Of a DNA stretch of 64,000 nucleotides, positions 1 to 13,207 are shown piece by piece. Source of the stretch: Brasenia schreberi (Eukaryota > Streptophyta > Magnoliopsida > Nymphaeales > Cabombaceae); the NCBI GenBank assembly GCA_036023115.1, contig JAYKKT010000091.1:28772001-28836000 (forward strand). Direction: 5' to 3'. The notes below the pieces were generated by a model that was not told the origin of the DNA, did not search any database, and saw nothing but the letters and a program-made list of their open reading frames with translations. The position numbers and the translations under genes were made by a program. The first letter of the stretch is position 1, and every line of letters begins with the position of its first letter.

Positions 1-1111
1 TGAGCATACTCTTTCATGCCATCCATTTTATTAGCGCTACCACACCTTTTACATCTTACCATACAATCGTCACTATGGTATGTATGCTTTGGGTGCATTT
101 TCCTAGAAGCTGGGATTGTCTTTAGAGTCAAGTGACTTCCTCTTTTGTGTTGGAGTTTTTTGAGCCATGTTATCCATAATATTAGAGATGCATTTCCTTC
201 TTGTTGTTCTTATGTGCTAACCTTTTTATCCAGGGAGACTTTATGAATCCATTATGGGTTCTCTCCACAGGGGACATGATTTGCTATTCACTTATATTTT
301 TACTTTCATCTTCAGATAGACTTTCACTTTACAATTGCTTTCACATACAATTCACTTTCAAATTTACCCTCACCTTTACCTTACTTTCGTCTTCACTTTC
401 TCTCCGCTTCTATACTCCATCTTATTTCTCTGTCTTTGTATTGCATGTTCATCATGAGCAATGTTTTTACATGATTTTTCTGTTCACGATTGGGATGCAT
501 TCACTTGGTCTTCCAAATGTTTTTGTGTTTCAGGATTACATGTTTTATGGAGGTCTCATGGTTTATTCGAGCTCCATCTGGTTGAGCAACAAGACGTGGC
601 ACTGTTTGTCTCTAATTCCCATTTGGGCGGTCCATCCAGCAGTTCGTTTGGAAGCTCTACATACTTATTGGTATCCATAGTCGCATCTTCACATATTTGG
701 CATCTTTTGGCGGTCGAACCACAGCGTTCTTGCTTCATCACACTGGATTAACTTTGAAGCTCTAGTGCATTCTACCTTGGTCCCACCCGGACCAACATCC
801 TTCTGGGCACACTTCGCCACACCAGGTTCCCCAAGTCATTTCCACTATGGCATCCATTGGAACCTTTCCACCATGAAGATAGGTAAGTTCCACGCTGATC
901 GTCAGCTGCCTAATGTAATAGGGCTTGAGGCTGGCCATACAAGAGTGGCCCCTGCATAAATGGAGTTTTGTCACAATTTATAAATATAATGTTAAAATTC
1001 TCTGGTTCCTTTGCCAATGTAGGTGCCAATAATTACCTTTTTTCGAAGAAGTTAATTTGATATCATATGGTCATATGGATTACATATAGTATATTAAATT
1101 AATCACAAGCA
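1..1111. other. No recognisable gene
   Basis: Several short open frames exist on both strands between about 200 and 975, but none shows a domain, a coherent exon structure or a motif I recognise. I see no tRNA or rRNA. It could be intergenic DNA or the far 5' flank of the remorin-like gene. Confidence 0.5.
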
Positions 1112-1257
1112 ACTTAGTCACAAAGACCTCTGGAGGTGGAAGAGATGAGGTTGTTTGAGCGTGTGGAAAAGGGTGATGGAGATTAACCTTTACATACTTC
1201 TTGGGACTAACGCTAAACCTTTTTGGTCAAGTCCTAGAAAGGTCTTTGTGACCAAGT
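1112..1257. mobile_element. MITE-like element with about 20-bp terminal inverted repeats
   Basis: The left end (1112-1131) reads acttagtcacaaagacctct. The right end (1236-1257) is its inverse with a few mismatches. The interior of about 100 bp has no coding capacity. Short length, inverted ends and AT-rich flanks fit a non-autonomous DNA transposon. No clear target-site duplication is visible, so the superfamily is unassigned. Confidence 0.5.
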
Positions 1258-2194
1258 AATTTTAATAGTGTGCGTATGTATATACATATCCACCTGTATA
1301 GAGATATAGAATCGTGTACATCAAACATGACTAGGATATCCATTATATTTTCCATAGGAACCATACCAGAAAAAGAGAGTTCAACAGAGCTGGAATTGGA
1401 CAACAGAGGAACTTGCTCTCCAGATACAACATTGATGTCACATATGCACCAAAGGAAAGGAAAGATTTCCCCTAAACTGGCGCTTTCGATTTACCCTTGT
1501 ACTTAGTTTCTTGACTAAATCAATTTTTCATCAATTATCATGATCATTCACCAATATTTACTACTGAACTATTTTTATTTGTTTCTTTATATGTGGCAGT
1601 GGCAAATGAAGGTGGTGCGAAACGGTACAAGCGTTCTTGAACTTACGGCATGGTAAAATCTTTAATAATATGGTATTTTGCTTCTTAATGATCTATATAG
1701 CCCCTAATCTTGAAATTGGTCTGGGTCGGAATGTCGTGTATTGAATGTGGATGCTTATTTGTGCTTCACTGATAAGGCCATGAACGATGGTTTCTTAGAC
1801 TTGCTGCCTACCACTCTATTCTGTCTGATTAACTGCCTTGTACACTCTCTCTCATATGAAACCCGTAGGTATTCTTCAACAGTCCTTTTTTAGCAGCAGA
1901 CACCACCACGTGGATTTTGTAAGCTCCTTGCACAATTCCTATCAGGCATTGTAATTAGATGATACAAGGCATGTCCCCTACTAATCGTAGATTGCATCCC
2001 ATTGTCAGAATGCAAACCACTGATCTGGACATATCCGTTGACGTTTTGTAGGGCTATCTCTTAATGTACTCGGGTGGAAGATGGAGCGAATCAGATACTC
2101 GAACATCTCCGAGATTGTGCATCAGCAAGAGGTATATAGAGCAGCCTGGCCTACGGGTCTTGTATGCATACGAAGTGTTTGTGTGTGGCATTTA
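1258..2194. other. No recognisable gene
   Basis: No conserved coding segment, structural RNA or repeat that I can name is visible here. Confidence 0.45.
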
Positions 2195-2330
2195 GAGCAT
2201 TAGCTCACCTGGCAAGGCTTTCGACTCACAAGACCGGTTGTGAGTTCGATCCCCAGGACGTGCATACCCGGCTTTGTCCTTCCCGTTGTAACGAAAAGAA
2301 AAAAGTGTGTGTGAGAGAGTCTAAGTGAGC
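2195..2330 (+). repeat. tRNA-derived SINE-like element
   Basis: An A-box-like stretch (TAGCTCACCTGG, 2201-2212) is followed about 30 nt later by a B-box-like stretch (agttcgatccc, 2243-2253). This is the spacing of an internal RNA polymerase III promoter. The flanking bases do not fold as a full tRNA cloverleaf, so a tRNA-related SINE head is more likely than a tRNA gene. The 3' limit is uncertain; an A-rich then GT/GA-rich stretch follows. Confidence 0.45.
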
Positions 2331-3370
2331 AAGAGAGTGAGGAGGCGATGAGCACTGTCATTGGCACATTTGAGTGGGTGTATGTCATGCGTGGCGTTCG
2401 CTCATGGTTGTGTTGATCTCTTCCGGGGAATGGACTTTTGGGCTATAAGCCAATTCAACCTCCATGTTTTTCGAACTTTGGTGCTGAAACCTGAACCCGC
2501 TCTACTGTAGTGTGCCTGGCCTATCGCATTGTATGCTCGAAGTCACACACATGTACTGCAATACACTAGACACCCATCTTCCCTATAAATTTGGCTAGGA
2601 ACAGTTCTACGTTGCTGGTTCTGCACCGTAAGTTTCTATTCTGTTCACAATGAACCATTGTTTGGGGGGGGAGACTGAATTCAGAATCCACGGTATTGAA
2701 TCGGACAAAGCCTTGTCATGGTTCTAGTTTGTTTCCATGTTATACCGAATGAGCTCTTACTTGCGGTTTTGGCTTTGGTTCTCCAGTCTCAGGTTGGCGC
2801 CCTTATGGAGTAGTTGGGTCGCCTGCTCGTGCATGCCTCTTCAGGTTCGGTCATGAGAGGTAGTGCTTACATGCATGTAATCTGTTCTCTCCTCTCGTTG
2901 TTCTCTGATATGCTTCATAGCCACAGACGTTGGTCATCATATTCCGAATGGCCCACGCAAATCGCCTTTCGCAATTGTCTACTTGTTGGATGTGTACCAG
3001 AGTTGCAACTTGCTCTTACTCAATTGACAAGGTCGAGGTCAGAGTTGTTAATCGCTGCGAAATAATTAGGCAAGTTAGATCTCTCTCTCTCCCTCTCTCT
3101 CCCCCATATGCTCCCTCATAAAAAATACTTTTCAAATTGGGGCATCAGATGCTGCAACCAACCCTGTTATCAATGTGGGAAAAGACCCAACCCAGGTAGG
3201 GGGTAAGTATGGGGGCACAAATTACAGGTTCAGTATTGTGTTTGAATATGTTCTCAATTTGTCCTTCCCATTGCTATCCCTAACTGACATTTATGTGGCA
3301 AAGTAGCACAATGTGTAAGAGTTGTAAGCCTATTTGTGTGGGTGGTTGTGATAATGGAAGGTATAAACAC
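2331..3370. other. No recognisable gene
   Basis: Short open frames around 2814-3121 show no family features. A short CT run lies near 3080-3105. I cannot support any gene here. Confidence 0.45.
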
Positions 3371-3531
3371 TAGGGATGGCAAAGGGACAGGTGTGGGTTC
3401 TCGTACTCATGCAAAATGGGTCATATATATATAGTATTGGTTGGGTACGGATAGGCGCATCTTACCCCTATAACAAAACCCAAATTTGATTGGGTCGGGT
3501 TGGGATCTCACTGATCGGGTCAATATCCCTA
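3371..3531. mobile_element. Small hAT-type MITE
   Basis: The left end begins tagggatggcaa and the right end closes with atccct(a), giving an 8-9 bp inverted terminus. Flanks 3363-3370 (ataaacac) and 3532-3539 (ataaatag) match at 6 of 8 positions, which fits a decayed 8-bp target duplication. The interior has gggt/cggg-rich motifs and no coding capacity. Confidence 0.45.
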
Positions 3532-3717
3532 ATAAATAGGGTGTATGCATGAACAAAAGTTTTGTAGTAAGGCTTGCCTCACTTGATTATGGAGCCCAAG
3601 ACCAATCTAGTATGCCTATATTTACCAACTATTGCATGAACTATTCGCCTTGTGTGCACTGATGTATCGGTTTGCTAAAGCATGAGTGGTGTGTGTTAAG
3701 TTTGTGTGCATACGATG

Positions 3718-6540
3718 GATGGATGAGTGTACTTGTTTCAATGGACATGTTCAATGTTGACATGATCTAGACATGACTAAACTTGAGTCTCTTTCGGGTC
3801 CACTGAAGTGATCCACATCACGATAGGTGGAATTTAAACTAGAAGTTATAACAGAGTATGATTTGGTCAAGGTTTGGTTAAGTTTCTTGGTCAAACTCAT
3901 TGGGATTGGGTTCGATTGATTTGTCGCAATTTATTTTACTTGGACTTAATCAAAGGTTTGAGTTTGGTTATTAGACTGAATTCAATTACATGAACTAGGA
4001 TCTTGAAGACTTGCTGACCTTTGCAAAGACTCGAGGCGACTTTCGTGTTCCTCGCTCCTGGTACACAGCATTAGACCTCCTTATGTTTTTGAGCAGCGGA
4101 ATCACAAGTAGAGGTAAGAATTTTTGTGATGTTTTCTAGTTTTCACACGGTCGGTTTTTTCAGAGAGGGTTTCTTTGTTGTTTTCACTGTATATCTTCCC
4201 TGTACACTGCTATGTATTTATACAACAGCGTCGGCTCCTTTCCTCCCAAGTTTTCTGCTTGACTTTTCATATTGGAGCCTTATCCAGTCGGTTACGGAGC
4301 TCATCTATAACCGACTGACAGTTATGGATTAACACCGTAACTTCCACCACAGATAACGGTTGGATGACCAATCCAATCATTTATGTGCTTTTAAGGGGTT
4401 TTCATAGTAATGTCATGTCATGATTGTTATTGTAATCATCACCCGTTGTGTGGCTTTTTATCTACACAACAATCAAACATATCTCAACCCTATGTTTGTA
4501 ACATATTTTGAGAAAAGATCGTCTGTTATGCCTTTAGTCAAGGGTCAGCCAACATATCATGAGTTGGCATGTATGAGATGGATATTTCATTTCTCATAAC
4601 TATATCATAAACATAATGGTATTTTACCATTATATACTTACTTTTATCAGCTCCACTCTTGATTATATTAATTGTTGCATTATTGCCACAATAAATGACA
4701 ACCGGCTCGTCGATTATTTTCAGCTACAAATCTCATATGAAGTGACTTATCCATATGACACTCATTGCATATAACAAGCCACATACTTAGCTTTCTGTGT
4801 ATACAATGCTACACAATCCTGTTTCTTACATGCCCAAGAAATTGCTCCACCTCCAAATAAGAATATTTGTTCTTAGGTTGATTTGTTGTCATCTTTGCTA
4901 AAAGCAAAGTCAGCACTTTCAGTTCATCTTCTTGAAAACACAATTTCACGTTTTTTGTTCTTTTGAGATCTTAAAATCCTTTTTACAACTATGTAATGTT
5001 GCAATCCAGGATTACTTTGATATCTACTCACAAGACCAACAACGAAGTTGATATTAGGTCTTGTACACAGCATAGCATACATCAAGCTATCCACAGCTTG
5101 TGCATAAGGAACAGGCTTATCGTCTCCTTCACTAGGACAATCAGCCTTATTTAATTTGACCTCTTTTGCAACGAGTGTAATAGCAGACTTACACTCACCC
5201 ATTTTGAACTTCTTGAGGATATAGTCAATATCTCTCTCTTGTCTTAGGCATAAGAGTTTAGACTCTCCGTCTCAATAAATCTTTATACCTAGGATATAGG
5301 ATGTTTCCCCCATATCCTTCATTTTGAACCTTAAGTTTAACCATAATTTGGTTTTGACAATCATCTCAATATCATTCCCAGTGAACAATATGTCATCTAT
5401 ATATAAAGATAAGATAATAAAGTGGCTCTCACTATTCCATATATATACATAGTGATCAAGCTCATTAGCCACAAACCCAAGTTCAATAACAGCATTTTGA
5501 AAATTCAAATACCATTGGCGAGGTGACTGTTTCAAGCCATATAGGGATTTTCTCAACCTATATACTTTATCTTCTTGACCTTCAACTATATATCTTTCGG
5601 GTTGTTGCATATATATAATTTCATCTAAATCTCTGTTTAGAAAAGCAATCTTTACATATAATTGATGTAAGTCAAAATCGTAATATGCAGATATCGCTAG
5701 GATTATTCTTATGGATGCAAATTTAGTAATAGAGAAATATGTATCAATATAATATATCCCCTCATTTTGTGAAAAACCCTTTGCAACCAACCTCGCTTTA
5801 AACTTATTGATTAAACCATCGACCTTATATTTCTTTTTCAGAACTCATTTACAGCCTATGACTTTCCTTCCTTTTGACAAATCAATCAGACTTGATTTTT
5901 CTTAATAGATTCAATTTTCTTATCCATGGTTTTCTCCTAGTATGTTGCTTCCAATGAGTCAAGTTATCAATTAACTCATCTAAATTAATTGAATTGTACA
6001 CTTCTGCAAGATAAGTGTGATAATCTTTTAAGTGGAATGGTGCAACCCTAGGCCTTTTATGTCCACTTAAAATTTTGGTTGTCTAAGAAAGATCTTTTAT
6101 GGGTTCAAATGATGATTGATCTAGATCTACTAGATTGTTAGCATACTCATCATTATTTTCTAAGATGTCATTATTAGTATCATATAATAATTTAACTTCT
6201 CTACTCTCTATCAATATATGGTCCTTATGATAAAACTGATATCCCTTCGAACCTATAGGATATCCGATTAATATACATCTCAATGATATGTTGTTTAACT
6301 TATCTCTAGACTGATGAAGGATCTTCATATGAGCAATAGATCTCTTATTCCTCAGATAACCTAGGTTGTGTTTTCTTTCAAACCACATCTCATATGGTAT
6401 AGTGAATACAACCTTATTGGGTACTCTATTGAGTATATAGACCGTTGTACTTACAGCTTCTCTCCAAAATATCCTTGATAGAGAGACATCTATTAACATT
6501 GACCTTGTTATGTTTAGATGGATGAGTGAACTTGTTTCAA
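3718..6540 (-). mobile_element. Truncated Ty1/copia fragment between two 24-bp direct repeats
   Basis: A 24-bp sequence at 3718-3741 recurs at 6517-6540 with one mismatch (t/a at the 13th base). Between them lies minus-strand copia pol sequence that ends abruptly inside integrase near 6512. The part from 3742 to about 4860 has no clear pol homology. It contains a TATA-like motif on the minus strand at about 4213-4223 and may hold LTR sequence. Copia elements normally make 5-bp duplications, so the 24-bp repeat is not an ordinary integration footprint. Confidence 0.6.
4860..6512 (-). pseudogene. Copia pol fragment (integrase C-terminus, reverse transcriptase, start of RNase H region)
   Basis: Read on the minus strand, the segment 6499-6083 shows the copia integrase C-terminal pattern (FWREAVSTTVYILNRVPNK). 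The segment 5790-5272 is copia reverse transcriptase, with YGLKQSPRQWY and the catalytic box as LYIDDILFTGND (YIDD in place of YVDD). The segment 5202-4924 matches the region before RNase H (LMYAMLCTRPNINFVVGLVSRY). Stops and frame changes separate the pieces. No gag, protease or integrase core is present, so the element cannot be autonomous. Confidence 0.8.
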
Positions 6541-7560
6541 CATTTGTGGTCGCCTCTAATGAATTCAGGCCGAATCTTGTCTTCTTTCCGATCTTTTATG
6601 GCCGATGGTTGCTAACATACTACCGTTCAAATTGATTTTCCATGAATTGGGTGGACATGTTAATAAAAACTACCACAAAGAATGACGGCCCTGCCTTGTC
6701 TTCAATACTTGCCTCGTTGTATTTTCTTTTGAAATGGCAATGCACTTTGTTTATGGGTAGGATCGTCGTATGTCAACAGCTATTCCATGTTCTTAGTGCC
6801 TCTGAAAGAAGCCAATAATTGCCGAAGATATCACTGTTATCTGTATCTTTCCTTGATACTTAAGTGTTTCTCTATCACCAGAGGTTGCTGAACCAATTGC
6901 CCCAGCCACGGAGAAAACTGCTGCTGACAGAGGTAAAGTTACTAATGACTAACAACCTTTCCCCAAAGATTCATACATGTTTTTTTCCTTTGGTGGGTGA
7001 ACTTGATCTTTGATATGATTTAGTTGATATCCTCAGATGTCGTCCTAGCGAAGGTTGAGTGAGAAGAGGATATCTCTTGTCAAGGCATGGGAAGACAGTG
7101 AAAAGGCAAAGGCGGATAACAAGTACGCTTTTGCTTACATGCTATTAGAAAAACCAGATATTTTGTTGTCTTTACTCTTCAAAAAGGGTTTCACATCAAT
7201 ACTTGAGAAATTGAGTTTAGTGCACACTAATTGGCCTACTTGTTTTGCACAATCTCTATGAACTTTCGATGGGGAGTACATTGAAGTTGGTGATTTTCTA
7301 GGATTTTCCAGGCTACTAGCTTTTATTTAGTCTTAAAATCATCCATTCACTTACAAGTTCCTCATTTGCTCTTTTATGTTTATATATATACATATATCTT
7401 TTGCTGAAGCAGAATGAGTTTGAAATATGGATGATTAATTAGTTCTTATATTCAGAACAGTATTTTCTAAATCATTTCATAAGCTGCAAGACAAGTAAAT
7501 ATAATGCTTTTTGTCACACACATATATGTTATATACACGAATCTATATGCTTCTTGTCAC

Positions 7561-7611
7561 ATACACACGCATGCGCACACACACGTATGCACACACACAC
7601 ACACATATATA
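7561..7611. repeat. CA/TA-rich microsatellite
   Basis: An (AC)n tract passes into a short (AT)n tract immediately before the 3' end of the RTE element. The AT tract probably supplied the target site. Confidence 0.7.
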
Positions 7612-10600
7612 TAACAACAAACAACAACTAAGCCTTTTCCCATACTAGACGGGGTCAGCTACATGGATTTTTTGTTTCCACAGATCCCTACCGTGTGCTA
7701 TGTTAGCAGTTAACTCCCAATAAGCTAGATCATTCTTTATTGTTTCTTTCCAACACTTTTGTGGTCATCCTCTACCTCTTTTAATACTTTCCAAATTTAG
7801 TTTTTCTAACCTTCTTATAGGTTCTTCTTTTGATCTTCTTTCTATATGTCCAAACCATCTTAAACGATGTTCTCTCATTTTATCCTCTATTGGTGTCACT
7901 CCTAATTTGTTTCTAATAACCTCATTATATGTATGGTCTTTTCTTGTATGACCACTCATCCATCTCAACATCTTCATTTCTGTCACAGACATCTTTTGTA
8001 CATGTTGATGATTAACTGCCCAACACTCAGAACCATAAACCATGGCAGACCTAATTGCTGCTCTATAATATTTACCTTTTAATTTTAATGGTATCTTCTT
8101 ATCACAAAGAATACCTGATGCTCCTCTCCATTTTAACCAACCATCATTAATTCTATGTGTAACATCTCCATCAATTCTTCCATTACTTTTAAAAGTGACC
8201 CTAGGTATTTAAAACTTTTCTTTTGGGAAATGCAATGTGTGCCAATTTTAATTTATATATCCTCTGAAGTAGCCAAATGATCAAACTTACATTCCATATA
8301 TTCTGTCTTTGTTCTGCTAAGTCGGAGGCCTTTGCTTTCTAATGTTTCTCTCCATAGTTCCAATTTTCTATTAACTTTTTCCTTAGACTCCTCCACTAAT
8401 ACAATGTCATCTGCAAATAACATACACCAAGGTACTTCATCTTGAATATGTTTTGTTAACTCATCCATCACTATTATAAATAAGTATGGACTTAAAGTTG
8501 ATCCTTGATGTAACCCAATATTAACTTCAAAGAAGTCTATCGTTCCTTCATGAGTCCTCACACATGTTTTTGCACCATCATACATGTCTCTTATAAGGTT
8601 AATATATGTCAATGGGATACCTCTTTTTTCCAAAGTTCTCCAAAGAACATCCCTCGGTACTCTATCATAAGCTTTTTCTAGATCAATAAATATCATGTGA
8701 AGGTCTTTCTTTTTTACTCTAAAAGGTTCCATAAGACGTCTCAAAAGGTGAATCGCTTCAATAGTAGATCTGCCTGGCATAAATCCAAATTGGTTCTCTG
8801 TTGTACTTGATACTTGTCTTAACCTACGCTCGATAATTCTTTTCCATAATTTCATAGTATGACTCATTAACTTGATACCTCGATAATTGGCACAATTTTG
8901 AATGTCTCCCTTGTTCTTATATATGGGTATAAGTGTACTTGCTCTCCATTCCTCGGGATCTTTTGGTTTTTCCGTATTTCATTAAATAGTCTTTTGAGCC
9001 AAGTGATTCTTATTTCTCCTAGTATTTTCCAAACTTCTATAGGAATATTATCTGGTCCTACCGATTTACCATCCTTCATATGTTTAAGAGCCTCTTTGAC
9101 TTCATTCTTTTCAATACGTCGGTAGAAATTATGGTTTATATACATTTCTGACTTGGCTAAATCTCCTAAACTAATACTTACATCTTTATTTTCATTAAAA
9201 AGATTATAAAAATAGTTTTTCCATCTATTTCTTATATCATCATTTGCCACTAGAATTTTTTCATCCTCGTCTTTTATGCATCTAACATAATTAAGATCTT
9301 TAGTTTTCTTATCTCTAGCCCTAGCTATCCTAAAAATATCTCTTTCACCCTCTTTTGAGTTGAGTTTTTTATATAAGTCATCCCAAATCTTAGCTTTTGC
9401 TTCACTAACGGCCTTTTTCGCTTCCTTCTTTGTTTTCTTATAAGCTTCTAAAGTTTCACTAGTTTTCTTAGCATAATGTAATTTGTAACATGCCCTCTTT
9501 GCCTTGATTTTATTTTGTACTACTTCACTCCACCACCAAGCTTCTTTTTATGCCGGTACACCTCCCTTAGATACCCCTAACACATCTTTCACCACTTTCC
9601 TAATATGTATAGCCATATTGTTCCACATATCACAAGGTGTGACAATATAATTCCAAACATCTCCTTGAAGGACTTTCTGTTTAAATATATCTTCTTTCTT
9701 GCTTTTGAGGTTCCACCATTTAGTCCGAATAGCTCGATGGGCTCTTTTCTTATTTGTCCATTTTTTTATTTGTAAATCCATAACTAAAAGTCGATGTTGG
9801 GTGGTTAAGCTTTCTCTTGGAATTACCTTACAATCTTTACAACACTCTCTATCTTTTTTTCTACAAATAAAGTAATCAATTTGTGTTTGTGATAAGCCAC
9901 TCTTATAAGTAATTAAATGTTCATCTCATTTTTTGAAGAATGTATTGACTATAAAGAGATCAAATGACATAGCAAAATTTAAAATCTCCCTACCTTCCTC
10001 GTTTATATCCCCAAAACCAAAGTTTCCATGAATCCTTTGATATCCTAATGCCTCTTTACCGACATGTCCATTTAAATCTCCTCCTAAACAAATCATCTCC
10101 CTTTGTGGAATCTTTTGAAACACCTTATCTAACTCTTTCCAAAAAACTGCTTTTATACTATCTTCTAGTCAAGCACAAACTATATTCAAAACCTCTGCTC
10201 CTAACACTAATTTCAACGTCATGATTCGGTCACCATATCGTTGTATGTCTACTACACTCTCCTTTAAATCTTTATTTATGATAATACCAACTCCGTTTCG
10301 AGTCTTTTCTTTACTAATTTAAAACCTGTATCCTCTATCTCCTTTACTTTTTCTCCAACCCATTTTGTCTCTTGTAAACATATAATATGAATCTTTCTCC
10401 GAATCATAGTATCTACCACCTCCATTAGCTTACCCGATAATGTTCTGATATTCTAAGAACCAATACGAATCTTATTATCTAGGACTAGCTTCCTTACCCC
10501 TGCATCCGTCCATAATCAAAATGCGGAGACCCTCTCTAAAACTTTTTCACTACATTCGGGCGGCAATGTAGCGGGACTAACTTCTTTACCCATACCCGTC

Positions 10601-10863
10601 CATGATGTGGGAACCCTCTCTGCAATTGATTCACTACATTCGAGCGAAAATGTAGTGGCCCTTGCTTACTTCTTACTGTATTCGAGCTCTGCAGCACGTC
10701 GCTAGGCGGGAACGCCCCAAAGCAATGCTCATAATTTTTGTAATCCATGTTGTAAAAATCCGATGAAGTTTTACGCTGGCTGTCGGAAGCCTAACACAAC
10801 CCTCCTCCTTTATCCGGACTTGGAACCGGCAATGCAAGGGTGATCCCTTACATGGGCAGAGTT
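7612..10863 (-). mobile_element. Near full-length RTE-clade LINE
   Basis: The element is about 3.25 kb, a usual size for plant RTE elements. On the minus strand an endonuclease segment (ICLGGDLNGHVG, about 10123-9926) precedes reverse transcriptase (9250-8253) with [27 protein letters not shown] and the catalytic FADDIVLV box. A C-terminal region follows (8043-7765, RHTYNEVIRNKLG-type and LRWFGHIERRSKEEP). The 3' end is a TTGTTG-type tail (revcomp of 7612-7630). The 5' leader lies at 10863-10500. The frame is broken in several places, so it is inactive. Flanking TATATA on both sides could be the target duplication but cannot be told from microsatellite. It sits antisense in the remorin-like intron. 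Confidence 0.85.
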
Positions 10864-10905
10864 ATATATATATATAGAGAGAGAGAGAGAAAGAGAGAGA
10901 GAGTC
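10864..10905. repeat. TA/GA compound microsatellite
   Basis: A short (TA)n followed by (GA)n directly at the 5' boundary of the RTE element. Confidence 0.8.
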
Positions 10906-11238
10906 TGCTTTTGTTAGCAGTGACAACGTTTACATCTGCTAGCCGTTACAAGCTAGCTGAACAGGAAAAAGGGAAAACATCAAACAAATAGAAGAGAAAA
11001 TATTCTCTAAATCCCCTCATCATGTATCATATTTATCTCGATGACAATTGGTAGATTCAAGATATCATATGATACAAGGCTGTTACTGTTGCTTCTTAAT
11101 CTTTTTCAATGCTTTACAGGTTCCAAAAAAAAACTCTCTGAAATTGTGGCATGGGAAAACTCGAAAAAAGCAGCCCTGGAAGCCGAACTGAAGAAAATTG
11201 AGGTATGCATTAATCTGCAAGTCTCTCCCTCTGTATGC

Positions 11239-11258
11239 GTGTGTGTGTGTGTCTGTGT

Positions 11259-11320
<62 letters not shown>
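11239..11320. repeat. GT then GA microsatellite
   Basis: A (GT)n run followed by about 30 GA units in the intron between the last two remorin-like exons. Confidence 0.9.
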
Positions 11321-11322
<2 letters not shown>

Positions 11323-11787
11323 AATTCACATGAATGAGCTATCTTGCTATAGCTACAAGTTTTGTTAATCCTATTGCAATTTAAATATGTTTTTCCTGTT
11401 TGCTGTGCCACGGTCATGTTGTCTCCTAAAGGATATGTTTATGTGCTAATCCGATAATTCAGTAAATTAGTTGGTGAAATTTAGTACCTCCGCTGTAAGT
11501 TCTTTTGGTTGTTCATCAATGTCAACAGAAAAACAGTTGGTGAACTCTGTTATAGAAGACATTAAACACTTCTCTACAATGTACAGGAGGACTTTGACAA
11601 TAAGAAAGCTGCATATGTCGAGAAAACGAAGAACAAGGTTGCTCTCATTCACAAGTCTGCCGAGGAGAAGCGGGCAATGGTTGAAGCAAAGCGCGGTGAA
11701 GAGCTTCTCATAGCGGAGGAGAAGGCTGCAAATTACCGAGCGTCAGGCCTGGTACCAAAGAAGCTGTTCGGCTGCCTCGGGAGCTAA

Positions 11788-12554
<767 letters not shown>

Positions 12555-12799
12555 CATCCGTGCTCAATCTTAAAACACTCAATCTCACTCAAACCCTTGG
12601 ACCGTCCGATCAAATTGATAGAGGCTGTTCATCTAAACCTATCGATCGGACTCTCTCCCCCTCCCCTCCTCCCTATCGATTAGGCTCTCTCTACCCATGT
12701 ACCTCCTCCGTCGTGCAACCTTTCTTTCCCCTCTCTCTAGTCTCCCTCTGACTTTAGTATTCTGGTTTGGGTTTCTTTACTTTGTGCTGGCTTGGGTTC

Positions 12800-13160
12800 C
12801 TTTTATTCCGTGTTTGATATTAGCCTTAATCTCTCTCTCACGGCTCTAATCATGTGTGGCGATATTAGATTTAATCTCTTTCTCACAGTTTTAATCGTTC
12901 TGTTGTTCTGCTGCTTGCTAGGTGTCTCCATTTGAAAGAAAATTGAGACCCCCAAATCTACGTAGTTTGGTATTTTGTTTGGAAACACCCAAATCAAAAC
13001 GTAGTTTGGTATTCTAGTTCATAATCTTGGTGTTGACTTGTGGTTTCCTTTAGTTTTTAATGACAAATCAATGATATTGTGGTTTTCTTTCAGCGACATG
13101 AATGAACGATCTTGTCATTTTATTTTAGTGACACGAATGAATGATCTTGCGGCGCATAAG
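12800..13160 (+). repeat. Left terminal inverted repeat of the MULE
   Basis: Read as its reverse complement it follows the right arm base by base with moderate divergence, including cattaaaaactaaaggaaac. The right arm has about 150 bp of extra sequence in the middle. Confidence 0.6.
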
Positions 13161-13207
13161 CCTTTATTGTAAATATTGTTTTTGTTTGCTTTTTGTAATT
13201 TAAGCGG

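Larger units (their letters stand above)
6882..11787 (+). pseudogene. Remorin-like gene, C-terminal exons, probably a pseudogene
   Basis: Four exons are visible: 6882-6932 (VAEPIAPATEKTAADR), 7037-7122 (VVLAKVE, then EKRISLVKAWEDSEKAKADN), 11120-11202 (KKLSEIVAWENSKKAALEA, LKKIE) and 11587-11787 (EDFDNKKAAYVEK to the terminal KKLFGCLGS and TAA). Together they give the Remorin_C coiled-coil domain and a Cys-containing C-terminal anchor, which in the family binds plasma-membrane nanodomains. Two defects are visible. Exon 2 lacks two bases after VE (or has one extra), giving an in-frame TGA. Exon 3 has a 9-A run where 8 would keep frame with exon 2. Splice sites otherwise look canonical. The N-terminal exon with the start codon was not found. 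Intron 7123-11119 holds an antisense RTE LINE. Both breaks could be assembly errors; if so the gene may be functional. Confidence 0.75.

Noticed and set aside
201..974. Overlapping open frames on both strands near the left edge
   Set aside because: No domain or exon logic; composition is what random AT-rich sequence gives.
2200..2260. A genuine tRNA gene
   Set aside because: A- and B-like boxes are present but the stems of a cloverleaf do not pair.
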